A DNA stretch of 47,358 nt from Alphaproteobacteria bacterium (GTDB lineage: Bacteria > Pseudomonadota > Alphaproteobacteria > UBA8366 > Aestuariispiraceae): assembly GCA_006844765.1 (NCBI GenBank), contig SPJV01000124.1:1-47358 (forward strand), given 5' to 3'. The notes below the pieces were generated by a model. The model made no database searches. It saw nothing but the letters and a program-made list of their open reading frames with translations, and was not told the DNA's origin. A program made the position numbers and the translations under genes. Of the stretch, positions 1 to 7,837 are shown one piece after another (position 1 is the stretch's first letter; each line of letters opens with the position of its first letter).

Positions 1-732
1 CGGACCTTCGGCCAGCGCCAATTCGAAGAACTTCAGCGCATTGAAGCCGGGGGTACAGCAGACCGAAGCCCCGGCCCGCGCGGAGCTCAACACCACCGCG
101 ATTAGTCCATGGATGTGGAACAGCGGCATGATGTTAAGGCAACGATCCACCGGTGTCAGATGCAAGGTCTCTGCAATGTTCCGGGCGGAGGCATGCAGGT
201 TCCGCTGTGTCAGCGGGACCACTTTCGGCCGCGATGTCGTGCCGGAGGTATGAAGGACCAGCGCTTCATGATCTGGTGTCGGATCAGCGGCGTCGGCTTC
301 TTCATCCCAAAGCCGGAAGACACCGGCGGGGGCGCCGTCGGCAATCTGGAGCTCAACCACCGGGATGCCAAGTTTCTCGGCGGCTGCGACGGATGGGTTG
401 GTGGAGCCGGGCTCAACCAGAACCAGCTTCGGCTTCAAATCGTCCAGATAGAACTCATATTCCGCTTGCTTGTAATTCGGATTAAGCGGCGCTGCGGACA
501 GGCCGGAAGCGACGGCAAGAAATGCTGAGGCCATCTCAGGTCCATTCGGCAGGACGATAGCGACACGGTCGCCCGGCCCAATCTCGCGCGCCGCCAATTG
601 CCGCCGGGTGGAGGCGGCAAGCGCCCGCAACTCTGCGAAGCTCATATCCGGTCGACCTGGCGCGGCAAGGGCCCTGTCTTCGTCGGCTCCGTTGCTCAGG
701 ATCGTTTGTACGATTTCAGAATCAGGCATCAT
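1..732 (-). CDS. AMP-dependent acyl-CoA synthetase, N-terminal part (cut by window edge)
   Basis: This is the first 244 codons of an adenylate-forming acyl-CoA ligase; the C-terminal half lies outside the window. The family activates a carboxylic acid with ATP to an acyl-AMP and passes it to coenzyme A. The adenylate P-loop reads HTSGTTSRPK at residues 161-170 and is followed by the downstream motif MPLFHIHG. This form (TSRPK, then PLFHIHGL) resembles the AAE3/Pcs60 oxalyl-CoA synthetase-like branch, but the substrate cannot be settled from half a protein. Two ATGs stand in tandem (732 and 729); a GGAGGGA stretch just upstream supports them. The next gene in the same direction ends upstream at 828, leaving about 95 bp in which I see no clear terminator. 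It could equally be a medium- or long-chain fatty acyl-CoA ligase. Confidence 0.88.
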   Translation of the reverse strand, partial: MMPDSEIVQTILSNGADEDRALAAPGRPDMSFAELRALAASTRRQLAAREIGPGDRVAIVLPNGPEMASAFLAVASGLSAAPLNPNYKQAEYEFYLDDLKPKLVLVEPGSTNPSVAAAEKLGIPVVELQIADGAPAGVFRLWDEEADAADPTPDHEALVLHTSGTTSRPKVVPLTQRNLHASARNIAETLHLTPVDRCLNIMPLFHIHGLIAVVLSSARAGASVCCTPGFNALKFFELALAEGP

Positions 733-827
733 GTTCCCTCCCAGTGATGGGGTGATTATTGTGATTTAAAGACGCAGCATGGTTTCCTTGGCGACACTAA
801 ATGTCGATAGAAACACAGAGCCGGGTT

Positions 828-1844
828 CTAGACAAAGGGTCCCAAGAAATGTTCCAGGTTATCCCCCAGCTCATCGCAGAGATAGCCGCCTTCCTGAACC
901 AGCACTGTCGGTAATCCAAGTTTTGCCACACGTTCGGCAATTTGCCCGAAGCCTTTTGTTGATATGGACAATCCGCCAAAGGGATCCCCTTCGAACCCAT
1001 CAAGGCCAAGTGCGATGACCAGGGCGCCCGGCGCAAAATGCTCGATCCGCTCCAATGCTTGATCCAGATAGGGCATATAGGCGGCATCCGCTGTACCGCG
1101 TGGCATTGGCAGATTGTAGTTGTAACCCAGTCCCGCACCTTCGCCGCGTTCATCCGCATAGCCCCAGAAGAAGGGATAGAAGCGGACCGGATCGGCATGC
1201 AGGGAAACGGTCAGAACATCGGCGCGATTGTAGAAAACACCTTGTGTCCCATTCCCGTGGTGCAGGTCCACATCCAGGATCGCCACTCGGTCATGATGTT
1301 CGCGCAACAGCTGGGCTGCGATGCCAGAGTTGTTCACGAAGCAAAAACCGCCGGCCATATCCGCGAAGGCATGATGCCCCGGCGGTCGGCAGAGTGCATA
1401 GGCAGAACTATCCCCACCCAGAACCGCTAGGGCTGCATCGGCTGCGCAATCGGCGGCCCCGCGCACGGCTTCCCAGGTGCCGGCGCCAATCGGGCAAGCA
1501 GTATCTGCCTGATGATACCCGGCCTGACCAACAGCAGAGGCGGGGTAAGAGCCATTTCGACGGTCCGGATGGATATTCGGGATCACTTCCTCCGACCCGC
1601 CGCCGATGCGCATCCATCGTTCATGAATAGTCGCCAGAAAGCGCACATATTCAGGCGTGTGGATGGAGGCGATGGGCCCCAGTCCGAAATCTGCCGGCTC
1701 TGTCAGTTCCAAGCCTGCTTTGACCGCACTGGCGACCAGGCGTTCTGCCCGCGCCGGTACCTCCGGGCTGGACTGCAGGGCACCGGAAACCAGGAAATGC
1801 TTCGGGTGATGGGCCGCGTGACGATCAGTGTGAAAGACTTTCAT
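828..1844 (-). CDS. Histone deacetylase superfamily amidohydrolase, acetylpolyamine amidohydrolase-like
   Basis: A 338-residue zinc hydrolase of the arginase/deacetylase fold. Members remove acetyl or acyl groups from lysine side chains or from acetylated polyamines. The tandem histidines are H157-H158 (RPPGHHAF), the zinc ligands D193 and H195 (DVDLHHGNGT) and the third zinc Asp D282 (GLDGFEGDPFG); the GGY near the C terminus supplies the transition-state tyrosine. The region around residues 86-130, with GYHQAD and GTWEA, resembles acetylpolyamine amidohydrolases more than class I or II deacetylases. I chose the ATG at 1844 because the mature fold starts at KVFHTDRHA and GGAG lies just upstream; an in-frame ATG at 1919 would add 25 poorly matching residues. 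It diverges from the HlyC-like gene at 2016. Acetylpolyamine and acyl-lysine substrates are both possible. Confidence 0.9.
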   Translation of the reverse strand: MKVFHTDRHAAHHPKHFLVSGALQSSPEVPARAERLVASAVKAGLELTEPADFGLGPIASIHTPEYVRFLATIHERWMRIGGGSEEVIPNIHPDRRNGSYPASAVGQAGYHQADTACPIGAGTWEAVRGAADCAADAALAVLGGDSSAYALCRPPGHHAFADMAGGFCFVNNSGIAAQLLREHHDRVAILDVDLHHGNGTQGVFYNRADVLTVSLHADPVRFYPFFWGYADERGEGAGLGYNYNLPMPRGTADAAYMPYLDQALERIEHFAPGALVIALGLDGFEGDPFGGLSISTKGFGQIAERVAKLGLPTVLVQEGGYLCDELGDNLEHFLGPFV

Positions 1845-2015
1845 TTGGGGAACTCCGGCAAGCAATATCGACGCCGTGATCAAATCGACTTCGCGCGCGA
1901 AGGGCAAGCTCAGTCTCAAATCACCGTCGGATTGTTTCTCTTACTTGCAATGCACGCGTGTGGGTGCTTCATTCGCGTCACTCGGCCAATGGTGGCGAAT
2001 TGAAGGGGTAGAGAA

Positions 2016-2534
2016 ATGGCGGACGGTGATAAGGATACCGATGATATGGCAACTGAGAGCGCAGCGCCGGCAGGCATGGGCGAACCGGCTGCGGATGAAG
2101 CGGCGGTTGACGCAGCTGCCGAAGGGAAGCGCGAATCCTTGGCTCAGATCTTCGGTGAAATCGCCTGGATGCTGACCCGCTCCCCCGGGCACCGCCATTT
2201 CTTTATTGGTGACATGGATTGGCTGATCCTCGCGCCAGTCGCGCGCAGCCAGTTCCGTCTCTACCGCGATGAAGAACGCAAGCCGGTCGGATTGGTCCTC
2301 TGGGCTTATCTGAATGAAGAGAATGAGGAGCGCCTGAAGGCCGGCGGTACGCGTTTGCGTCCCGATGATTGGGCGTCTGGAGACAAGCTCTGGATCATCG
2401 AAGTCGTCGATCTTCTCGGCGGTCGGACCGATGCAATGCTGTCGGATGTGAAGGACAATGTCTTCAAGGACAAACCCTTCTCCCTCCAACGCGTCTCAAA
2501 AGACGGCAAACGCGAAACCGTGACGATTAGCTAG
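2016..2534 (+). CDS. Toxin-activating lysine-acyltransferase family protein (HlyC-like), orphan
   Basis: A 172-residue protein of the HlyC/RTX-activating acyltransferase family, whose known members move a fatty acyl group from acyl-ACP to internal lysines of RTX toxins in the cytoplasm. The core runs from about residue 40 to 140. SPGHRHF carries H59, which aligns with catalytic His23 of HlyC (SPLHRNW), and DDWASGDKLW aligns with the DWTSGDRKW block. At the place of HlyC Asp92 this protein has Glu129 (WIIEVV), a conservative change at a functionally important site. Residues 1-38 are an Ala/Glu/Asp-rich, probably disordered extension absent from HlyC. AAGGGG precedes the ATG. No RTX repeat protein or type I secretion gene is present in the window, so the substrate is unknown. 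Confidence 0.85.
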   Translation: MADGDKDTDDMATESAAPAGMGEPAADEAAVDAAAEGKRESLAQIFGEIAWMLTRSPGHRHFFIGDMDWLILAPVARSQFRLYRDEERKPVGLVLWAYLNEENEERLKAGGTRLRPDDWASGDKLWIIEVVDLLGGRTDAMLSDVKDNVFKDKPFSLQRVSKDGKRETVTIS

Positions 2535-2555
2535 AGCTATCCCCGGCCAAACTGA

Positions 2556-3170
2556 TCAATCGATATCCAAGTCGAAATTGAAGATGCCGAGGTCTTCCAG
2601 GGCTTGGTGCCATTCTTCTATGCACTGGCTGTAGTGTGCTTCGTTAATCGGTGTACTCTGGATCAGGCCGGCGAGGCGGTTGGGGGCTTGGATGATGGTT
2701 TCGCCGCGGGTCGGGCGCCGGTTGCCGCGTCTTTCTGGGCCGATATAGGTTTTGGAGGCGACGAAAAGGCGTGGCTTGCGGCCGAGCTCTAAAAGGTGGT
2801 CGATCAAAACTTGCGGTGAGAACGGCTTGTCGATCAGGTGGTCCAGGCCAGCGGCGCGGTATTCTTTTAACTGTCCTAGTGTGGTGGTGCTTTCCGCCCC
2901 GATGATGCCTATGAAAGGGTCATACCCGTGCCGCGTTAGGCGTATGTCCCGCATGAAAGACAGTACGGCGTCTCGATCCGTATCAAGATCGGCGATCAGG
3001 ACATCGGCTTCTTGATTGGCCAGTAATTCTTGCGCTCGTTCCAACTGATGGACATGGCGTGTGCCGGTCAAACCATCCAGGCGCAGCATGGAGGCCAGGG
3101 GATCGCCGACCTCCGGCAATGGCTCGAACAGGATGATCCGGAGGGCTTGGGCGGCGGTGTTGTGTAACAT
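2556..3170 (-). CDS. CheY-like receiver-domain protein at the end of the cco cluster
   Basis: A 204-residue protein with an N-terminal receiver-like domain at about residues 9-125 and a C-terminal part without a recognised output domain. The probable phospho-acceptor is D61 or D63 (IADLDTD) and the conserved lysine is K115 (IDKPFSPQ). The usual acidic pair after strand 1 is reduced to a single glutamate (ILFEP, E16), so metal-dependent phosphorylation may be weak. The YIGPERRGNRR stretch near residue 140 is a basic motif I remember from alphaproteobacterial receiver proteins but cannot assign a role. I prefer the ATG at 3170 because AGGGG lies 8 nt upstream; an ATG at 3260 would overlap ccoS. 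The gene follows ccoS in the same direction, so it may be co-transcribed. Confidence 0.75.
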   Translation of the reverse strand: MLHNTAAQALRIILFEPLPEVGDPLASMLRLDGLTGTRHVHQLERAQELLANQEADVLIADLDTDRDAVLSFMRDIRLTRHGYDPFIGIIGAESTTTLGQLKEYRAAGLDHLIDKPFSPQVLIDHLLELGRKPRLFVASKTYIGPERRGNRRPTRGETIIQAPNRLAGLIQSTPINEAHYSQCIEEWHQALEDLGIFNFDLDID

Positions 3171-3243
3171 CTTCTTGGCCCCTGGCCGTGTAATAATGTC
3201 GTCAGGGGTAGCTGGGAATCCATTGGGGCGCAATGGGGGCAGC

Positions 3244-3396
3244 TTAGGGCTTTTGTTCATCGCCATCGTCGATGGCACGCCAGGCAGCCCCATCGAGATC
3301 ATTGAACTGCCCCGACTTCAACGCCCACAGGAAGGTGACAAGACCCAGCGCACCGAGACCCAATGCAGCGGGTATCAGGATGATAAGATGGCTCAT
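3244..3396 (-). CDS. ccoS: CcoS, cbb3-type cytochrome oxidase maturation protein
   Basis: A 50-residue membrane protein with one helix at about residues 3-26, followed by the family hallmark FLWALKSGQFNDLDG and an acidic tail. CcoS is needed for insertion of cofactors into the cbb3 oxidase; its biochemical role is not settled. The ATG overlaps the ccoI stop in an ATGA junction, which implies translational coupling. Its size is normal for the family. Confidence 0.95.
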   Translation of the reverse strand: MSHLIILIPAALGLGALGLVTFLWALKSGQFNDLDGAAWRAIDDGDEQKP

Positions 3397-5687
3397 GCAA
3401 AGGCCTCCTTATGGGGCGGTGTGTCGGTGTGTTGGGCGGCGGCTTGTTTCGCGGTCTCGCGGTTTCGCACCCCGCCGCCATAACTGAGCCGCAAGGCGTT
3501 CAGGGTGACGACGATGCTTGACCCGCTCATGGCGAGGGCGGCTACCAGCGGCGTGGCATGTCCCAACACGGCAAGCGGCACCGCGATCATGTTGTACAAG
3601 GCGGCAAGGGCGAAGTTCTGAAGGACCAGCCCATGCGCGCGCTTGGCGATGGAAACGGCCAGCGGCAAGGCGGTCAGGTCTTCATGCAGGAAAACGAAGC
3701 TGGCGGAACTGCGGCCGATATCAGCGGCTTTCGCCGGCACCATCGAGACGTCAGCGGAGGCAAGTGCGGGGGCGTCATTGATCCCATCACCCAACATGAG
3801 CACGCGGTGTCCCTTTTCTTGCAGCGCTTCCAGAAGTTGAAGCTTTCCTTTCGGCGTCATGCGGGCGCGCGACTTTGAGATTCCGAGTGCATCGGCAGTG
3901 CTGCGCACGGTGGGCCGGGCGTCTCCCGAGACCACCTCAGTCTCGATGCCGGCGTGTTGTAGCGCAGAGATTGCCGCCTCCGCGCCGGGGCGGAGCGCAT
4001 CACTGAACCGGAAACGGTCGATCAACCTGCCGTTCCTGGATAAGACAACGCCCGTGTTTTCGTCCAGCGCGTCGGCGCCCGGGTTGCTGATCGCCCAATC
4101 CGGTCTGCCAAGTCGAATCTTGGTGCCGTTTTGTGTGCCGGTCAGCCCAAATCCGGGGACTTCGGCGATATCCGTTACACCGGTGCAGGCTGTAAGCCCA
4201 AGGTCCCGGCTCGCGCGGGTCAAGGCGTGGGCATAGGGGTGCCGGCTTTCACGGGCCAGCGATGCGGCTAGCGCCAGTGCCTCGGGGTTCGGGGCATCCC
4301 GATCAGAGAGGCGCGGGGTGCCAAGTGTCAGGGTGCCTGTCTTATCGAACAGCACATGATCGATCTTGGCGAGTTTCTCCAGCCCGGCCCCGTCGCGCAT
4401 CATGATACCGGCTTTAAACAGGCGTCCGGCGGCCACGACCTGCACGATGGGCACGGCGAGGCCCAGGGCGCAGGGGCAAGTGACGATCAGCACCGCAACC
4501 GCGATCATCAGGGCCTTGTGCCAATCGCCGGAAATCCACAGCCAGCCGATGAAGCTCGCCAAGGCGGCCAGATGGACGACCGGGGCATAGAGCGAAGCCG
4601 CTTTATCGGCGAGGCGACGGTACCGCGGATGGGCGCTTTCGGCTGCTTCCAACATCCGGGTCATCTCTGCCAGGAAGGAGGATCGGGCGGGGCTTGTCGC
4701 CGTGACCATAAGCGGCCCTGTCAGGTTTAGGGCCCCGGCGGGAAGGGCTGTCTGCGGTCCTGCCGAAACCGGCACGCTCTCTCCGGTTGCGATGGACATG
4801 TCGATATCGCTGGTGCCGTCTTCGACCGTGCAGTCGACTGGTATCCGCTCCCCCGCAGCAAGCGCGATCCGCATGCCGGTTTGGACTTCGTCCAGCGGAG
4901 TCCAGGCGCGGCTTCCATCCTTTGCGACCACCGTGGCGCCTTCCGGCGTTAGGCGGGCGAGGCCGGCAACGGCACCGCGCGCGCGCTCCCGCATCACATG
5001 GTCCAATGTGCGCCCAATCAGCAGAAAGAACAGCAAGGTGACGGATGCGTCGAAATAGGCATGGGCGCCATGGGTTGCTGTTTCGTAAAGGCTCATCCCG
5101 ATGGCGAGCAGGACGGCGAGAGAGATTGGAACATCCATGTTAAGCCGCCCAGCCTTAAGCGCGGTAAGGGCGGGGCGGAAAAACACCCGGCCTGCATAAC
5201 CGACAGCTGGAATGGCGATCAACGCGGAAATCCAGTGGAAAAGATCACGGGTTGAGCCCTCAGCCCCGGACCAGACAGATACTGACAGCAACATGACATT
5301 TCCGGCCGCAAACCCGGCGACCCCAAGCGCGAGAAGAAGCTCTTTCAGGCGACGGTCATTTCCTGGGACCTCTGTGCCTGCCAGATGGGCGGGAAAGCCT
5401 GCCTTCGTAAGGGCGGTAAAAGCCTCTTCGAAATGTGCCTGGTCTTTACGCCATTCGACAGTGGCACGGCGCGTCGACAGGTTGACCCGCGCGCTTTCGA
5501 CACCTGGAACAGATTGCAGGGCGCCTTCGACGGCGCGAATGCAGGCGCCGCAATGCATGTCCGGAATAGTCAGATAGGTTCGAAACCGCCCGTTGCCCAA
5601 GTCTTGGGACAGGTGGAGGATTTCCTGATGGCTGGGTGCGACGACCGCATCAGACTTCATCCCGGAACCGGCGGTGCAGCAACTCAT
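3393..5687 (-). CDS. ccoI: CcoI/FixI copper-transporting P1B-type ATPase
   Basis: A 764-residue inner-membrane copper pump that exports Cu(I) toward cbb3 oxidase assembly. The heavy-metal-associated domain carries CxxC at C46 and C49 (DMHCGACIRA). The phosphatase loop TGES is at about 301-304, the transmembrane copper motif CPC at 404-406, the phosphorylated aspartate D448 in DKTGTLT, the HP nucleotide motif at 483-484, and GDGIND at 633-638. A Cys pair also occurs at the very N terminus (MSCC), a possible extra metal-handling site. I chose the ATG at 5687, which leaves 5 nt after the ccoH stop; the longer reading to 5732 would overlap ccoH. The CPC form fits the copper (FixI/CopA2) class rather than zinc pumps. 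Confidence 0.95.
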   Translation of the reverse strand: MSCCTAGSGMKSDAVVAPSHQEILHLSQDLGNGRFRTYLTIPDMHCGACIRAVEGALQSVPGVESARVNLSTRRATVEWRKDQAHFEEAFTALTKAGFPAHLAGTEVPGNDRRLKELLLALGVAGFAAGNVMLLSVSVWSGAEGSTRDLFHWISALIAIPAVGYAGRVFFRPALTALKAGRLNMDVPISLAVLLAIGMSLYETATHGAHAYFDASVTLLFFLLIGRTLDHVMRERARGAVAGLARLTPEGATVVAKDGSRAWTPLDEVQTGMRIALAAGERIPVDCTVEDGTSDIDMSIATGESVPVSAGPQTALPAGALNLTGPLMVTATSPARSSFLAEMTRMLEAAESAHPRYRRLADKAASLYAPVVHLAALASFIGWLWISGDWHKALMIAVAVLIVTCPCALGLAVPIVQVVAAGRLFKAGIMMRDGAGLEKLAKIDHVLFDKTGTLTLGTPRLSDRDAPNPEALALAASLARESRHPYAHALTRASRDLGLTACTGVTDIAEVPGFGLTGTQNGTKIRLGRPDWAISNPGADALDENTGVVLSRNGRLIDRFRFSDALRPGAEAAISALQHAGIETEVVSGDARPTVRSTADALGISKSRARMTPKGKLQLLEALQEKGHRVLMLGDGINDAPALASADVSMVPAKAADIGRSSASFVFLHEDLTALPLAVSIAKRAHGLVLQNFALAALYNMIAVPLAVLGHATPLVAALAMSGSSIVVTLNALRLSYGGGVRNRETAKQAAAQHTDTPPHKEAFA

Positions 5688-5692
5688 TGCCC

Positions 5693-6172
5693 TTACCCTT
5701 TCGGAACTGTCAGACGATAGCGCAGCCGCCAATCCTGTCCGTCGCTTGTCATCGCGCGGACATGGGCCTGCCAGCGTCCGGGAGCAAGCGTGATCGGCGC
5801 GACATATCGGCCTTCACCTTGTCGGATGAGCGTCAGTTCCTGGTCTTGAACCTCAGAGGCGGGCCGACCGATGGAGACGCTCCCTTCAGCAAGGGAGATC
5901 GGACTGCCATTAGCATCCATCAGGCTGAATACGAGCTGACCCTTTTCAAGGACCAGATCATGCTGCCAGCCACGCGCTGCCTGTTCTTCGGCCTTTGCGA
6001 TGCGTTTGTTGAAGGACTGGCTGGCCACATAGCTGTTCTTTACAACCAGCCCGGACCAAGACCCTGCCGCATTGATCGCCATGGTGACATTCACAGCGAC
6101 GACAGTGCCGAAGAAGGCCAGCATAATAAACAATACATGGCGGCCCGTGATTTCCTGAGATTTGCGCATCAT
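5693..6172 (-). CDS. ccoH: CcoH/FixH, cbb3 oxidase assembly protein
   Basis: A 159-residue FixH family protein with one N-terminal membrane helix at about residues 10-32 (GRHVLFIMLAFFGTVV), followed by a periplasmic beta-rich domain ending near the conserved GRYVAPITLAPGRW segment. CcoH is an assembly factor that stays associated with the cbb3 complex. Its ATG overlaps the ccoG stop (ATGA) and it ends 5 nt before ccoI, so ccoG, ccoH, ccoI and ccoS look translationally coupled. Confidence 0.93.
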   Translation of the reverse strand: MMRKSQEITGRHVLFIMLAFFGTVVAVNVTMAINAAGSWSGLVVKNSYVASQSFNKRIAKAEEQAARGWQHDLVLEKGQLVFSLMDANGSPISLAEGSVSIGRPASEVQDQELTLIRQGEGRYVAPITLAPGRWQAHVRAMTSDGQDWRLRYRLTVPKG

Positions 6173-7752
6173 CCATCCACTCCTGATTCGAAGACCGCAT
6201 CGTAGTCATCTCGTTCAGACCCGGCATTGTCCTGGATCAAGAAGCGGAACTTGGTTTTGGGCTCCTTCAAATCCTCAGACTCACTTCGTACGAAGATCTT
6301 CTGGGTATGGATCCGGTCCGGATCGACATCCAGCAGGATAACCCGCTGCGGATGATCCTTTTCTTCCGGCAAGGTCATCACTGCCCTCGGCAAGCCCTGG
6401 ATTGTCAGCCTGATCTGCCGGGGTTCCGGCATCATGTTCAGGACCTTGATCGTATAGCCATTGCGATAGGACCCATCGGACAGGGTGACAAAAACCGGGT
6501 TTCTGTCATGCAGGACATTGAGCTCAAGCCTGTCGCGGGTCAAAAGGACGGTTAGCATCCCAAGTCCGATGGCGGCCCAGAAACAGAAGTATAGCAAAGT
6601 ACGGAATCGCAGGATCGAGCGCCAATTGGTTCTCTTGATCGTGTCCAAAAGCCTGCCGGAAGTGTCGCGTACGCGGGATGGGTCAATGGCGCCATCGGTG
6701 CTCTGCGCACGGGCCATGTTCTGATTGTAGTCATAGAGCGTCGCGTAGGAGATCAATCCGGTTTCCCGCCCGACCTTCTTCATAACGCCATCGCAGGCAT
6801 CAATGCATAAGGCGCAGGTGATGCATTCCAACTGTTGTCCATCGCGGATATCGATGCCCATGGGACAGACAGCGACACAGGCATTGCAATCAATGCAATC
6901 GCCATGGGGTGTGCCTTCTGCATCCCGTTTTTTCTGGTGCCGGGAACGGGGCTCGCCGCGCCAGTCGTTATAGGTGACGGTCAGAGAATGCTCATCCAGC
7001 ATCGCGCCTTGGATCCGGGGCCAGGGGCACATGTAAGTGCAAACCTGTTCACGCATCAGCCCGCCCAATGAATAGGTGGTGAAGGTCAGGACTGCGATGG
7101 TTGAATAGGCAATGCCTGCGGCCTCTCCCGTCAAGACATCAACAGCAAGTGTCGGCGCATTTGCGAAGTAGAAAATCCAGGCCCCGCCGGTGGCCAGCGC
7201 AATCGCCAGCCAGGTTCCGTGTTTGACGATTTTCTTGAAGATCTTGCCAGCGGACCAAGGCTCACCATCCAGTTTAATCCGGCGGTTTCGGTCGCCTTCA
7301 ATCGCGCGCTCCACGACCAGAAAGAGATCGACCCAGACCGTTTGCGGGCAGGTATAGCCGCACCAGGCGCGACCGACTGAACTGGTGACAAGGAAGAGCC
7401 CTATGCCAGCCATGACCAACAGACCGGCGACGTAATAAAACTCCTGCGGCCAGATTTCGATGAAGAAGAAGTAGAAGCGCCGGTTGTACAAATCGATCAG
7501 GACAGCTTGGTCGGGCGCGAATTCGCCCCGATCCCACCGTAGCCAAGGGGTCAGGTAATAGATGCCCAGCGTGACCATCATCACGATCCATTTAAAGCGC
7601 CGAAAGACGCCTTCTGCCCGTTTGGGATGGATCCGTTTTCGGGGCGCGTATAGCGGTTCCTGCCGGTCCCGCCGGTTGACCGCTTCGACGTCGAAACGTT
7701 CCGGGGAGGGGGGGGCTTCAGTGGTGTTTTGGGTGGTGTCCGGGCTACTCAT
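6169..7752 (-). CDS. ccoG: CcoG/FixG, cytochrome c oxidase accessory protein with two 4Fe-4S clusters
   Basis: A 527-residue membrane ferredoxin. It has several hydrophobic helices in the first 250 residues, a double cluster region (CIDCNACVAVCP and then CITCALCIDAC), one further helix near residue 390 and a C-terminal immunoglobulin-like periplasmic domain. CcoG has been linked to cupric reduction during cbb3 assembly and is needed for full oxidase formation. The membrane segment also carries CGYTCPQTVW and CTYMCPWPRIQ, which are typical of the family. It starts the accessory ccoGHIS block, 85 bp after ccoP and separated from it by a strong hairpin. Confidence 0.96.
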   Translation of the reverse strand: MSSPDTTQNTTEAPPSPERFDVEAVNRRDRQEPLYAPRKRIHPKRAEGVFRRFKWIVMMVTLGIYYLTPWLRWDRGEFAPDQAVLIDLYNRRFYFFFIEIWPQEFYYVAGLLVMAGIGLFLVTSSVGRAWCGYTCPQTVWVDLFLVVERAIEGDRNRRIKLDGEPWSAGKIFKKIVKHGTWLAIALATGGAWIFYFANAPTLAVDVLTGEAAGIAYSTIAVLTFTTYSLGGLMREQVCTYMCPWPRIQGAMLDEHSLTVTYNDWRGEPRSRHQKKRDAEGTPHGDCIDCNACVAVCPMGIDIRDGQQLECITCALCIDACDGVMKKVGRETGLISYATLYDYNQNMARAQSTDGAIDPSRVRDTSGRLLDTIKRTNWRSILRFRTLLYFCFWAAIGLGMLTVLLTRDRLELNVLHDRNPVFVTLSDGSYRNGYTIKVLNMMPEPRQIRLTIQGLPRAVMTLPEEKDHPQRVILLDVDPDRIHTQKIFVRSESEDLKEPKTKFRFLIQDNAGSERDDYDAVFESGVDG

Positions 7753-7779
7753 CCTCTTGACCCTTCATTCCTTTGGAAG

Positions 7780-7815
7780 CCCTCCCCCCGTCATCGAGCC
7801 TCAACAGGGGGAGGG
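7780..7815 (-). other. Intercistronic hairpin between ccoP and ccoG
   Basis: The 9-bp arm CCCTCCCCC (7780-7788) pairs perfectly with GGGGGAGGG (7807-7815) around an 18-nt loop. No T-run follows on the minus strand, so it is not a classical intrinsic terminator. In this position it could protect the 3' end of the abundant ccoNOQP message or act as a leaky terminator that lowers expression of the assembly genes. Confidence 0.6.
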
Positions 7816-7837
7816 GTTCGTTAACCGGAGATGGCGG

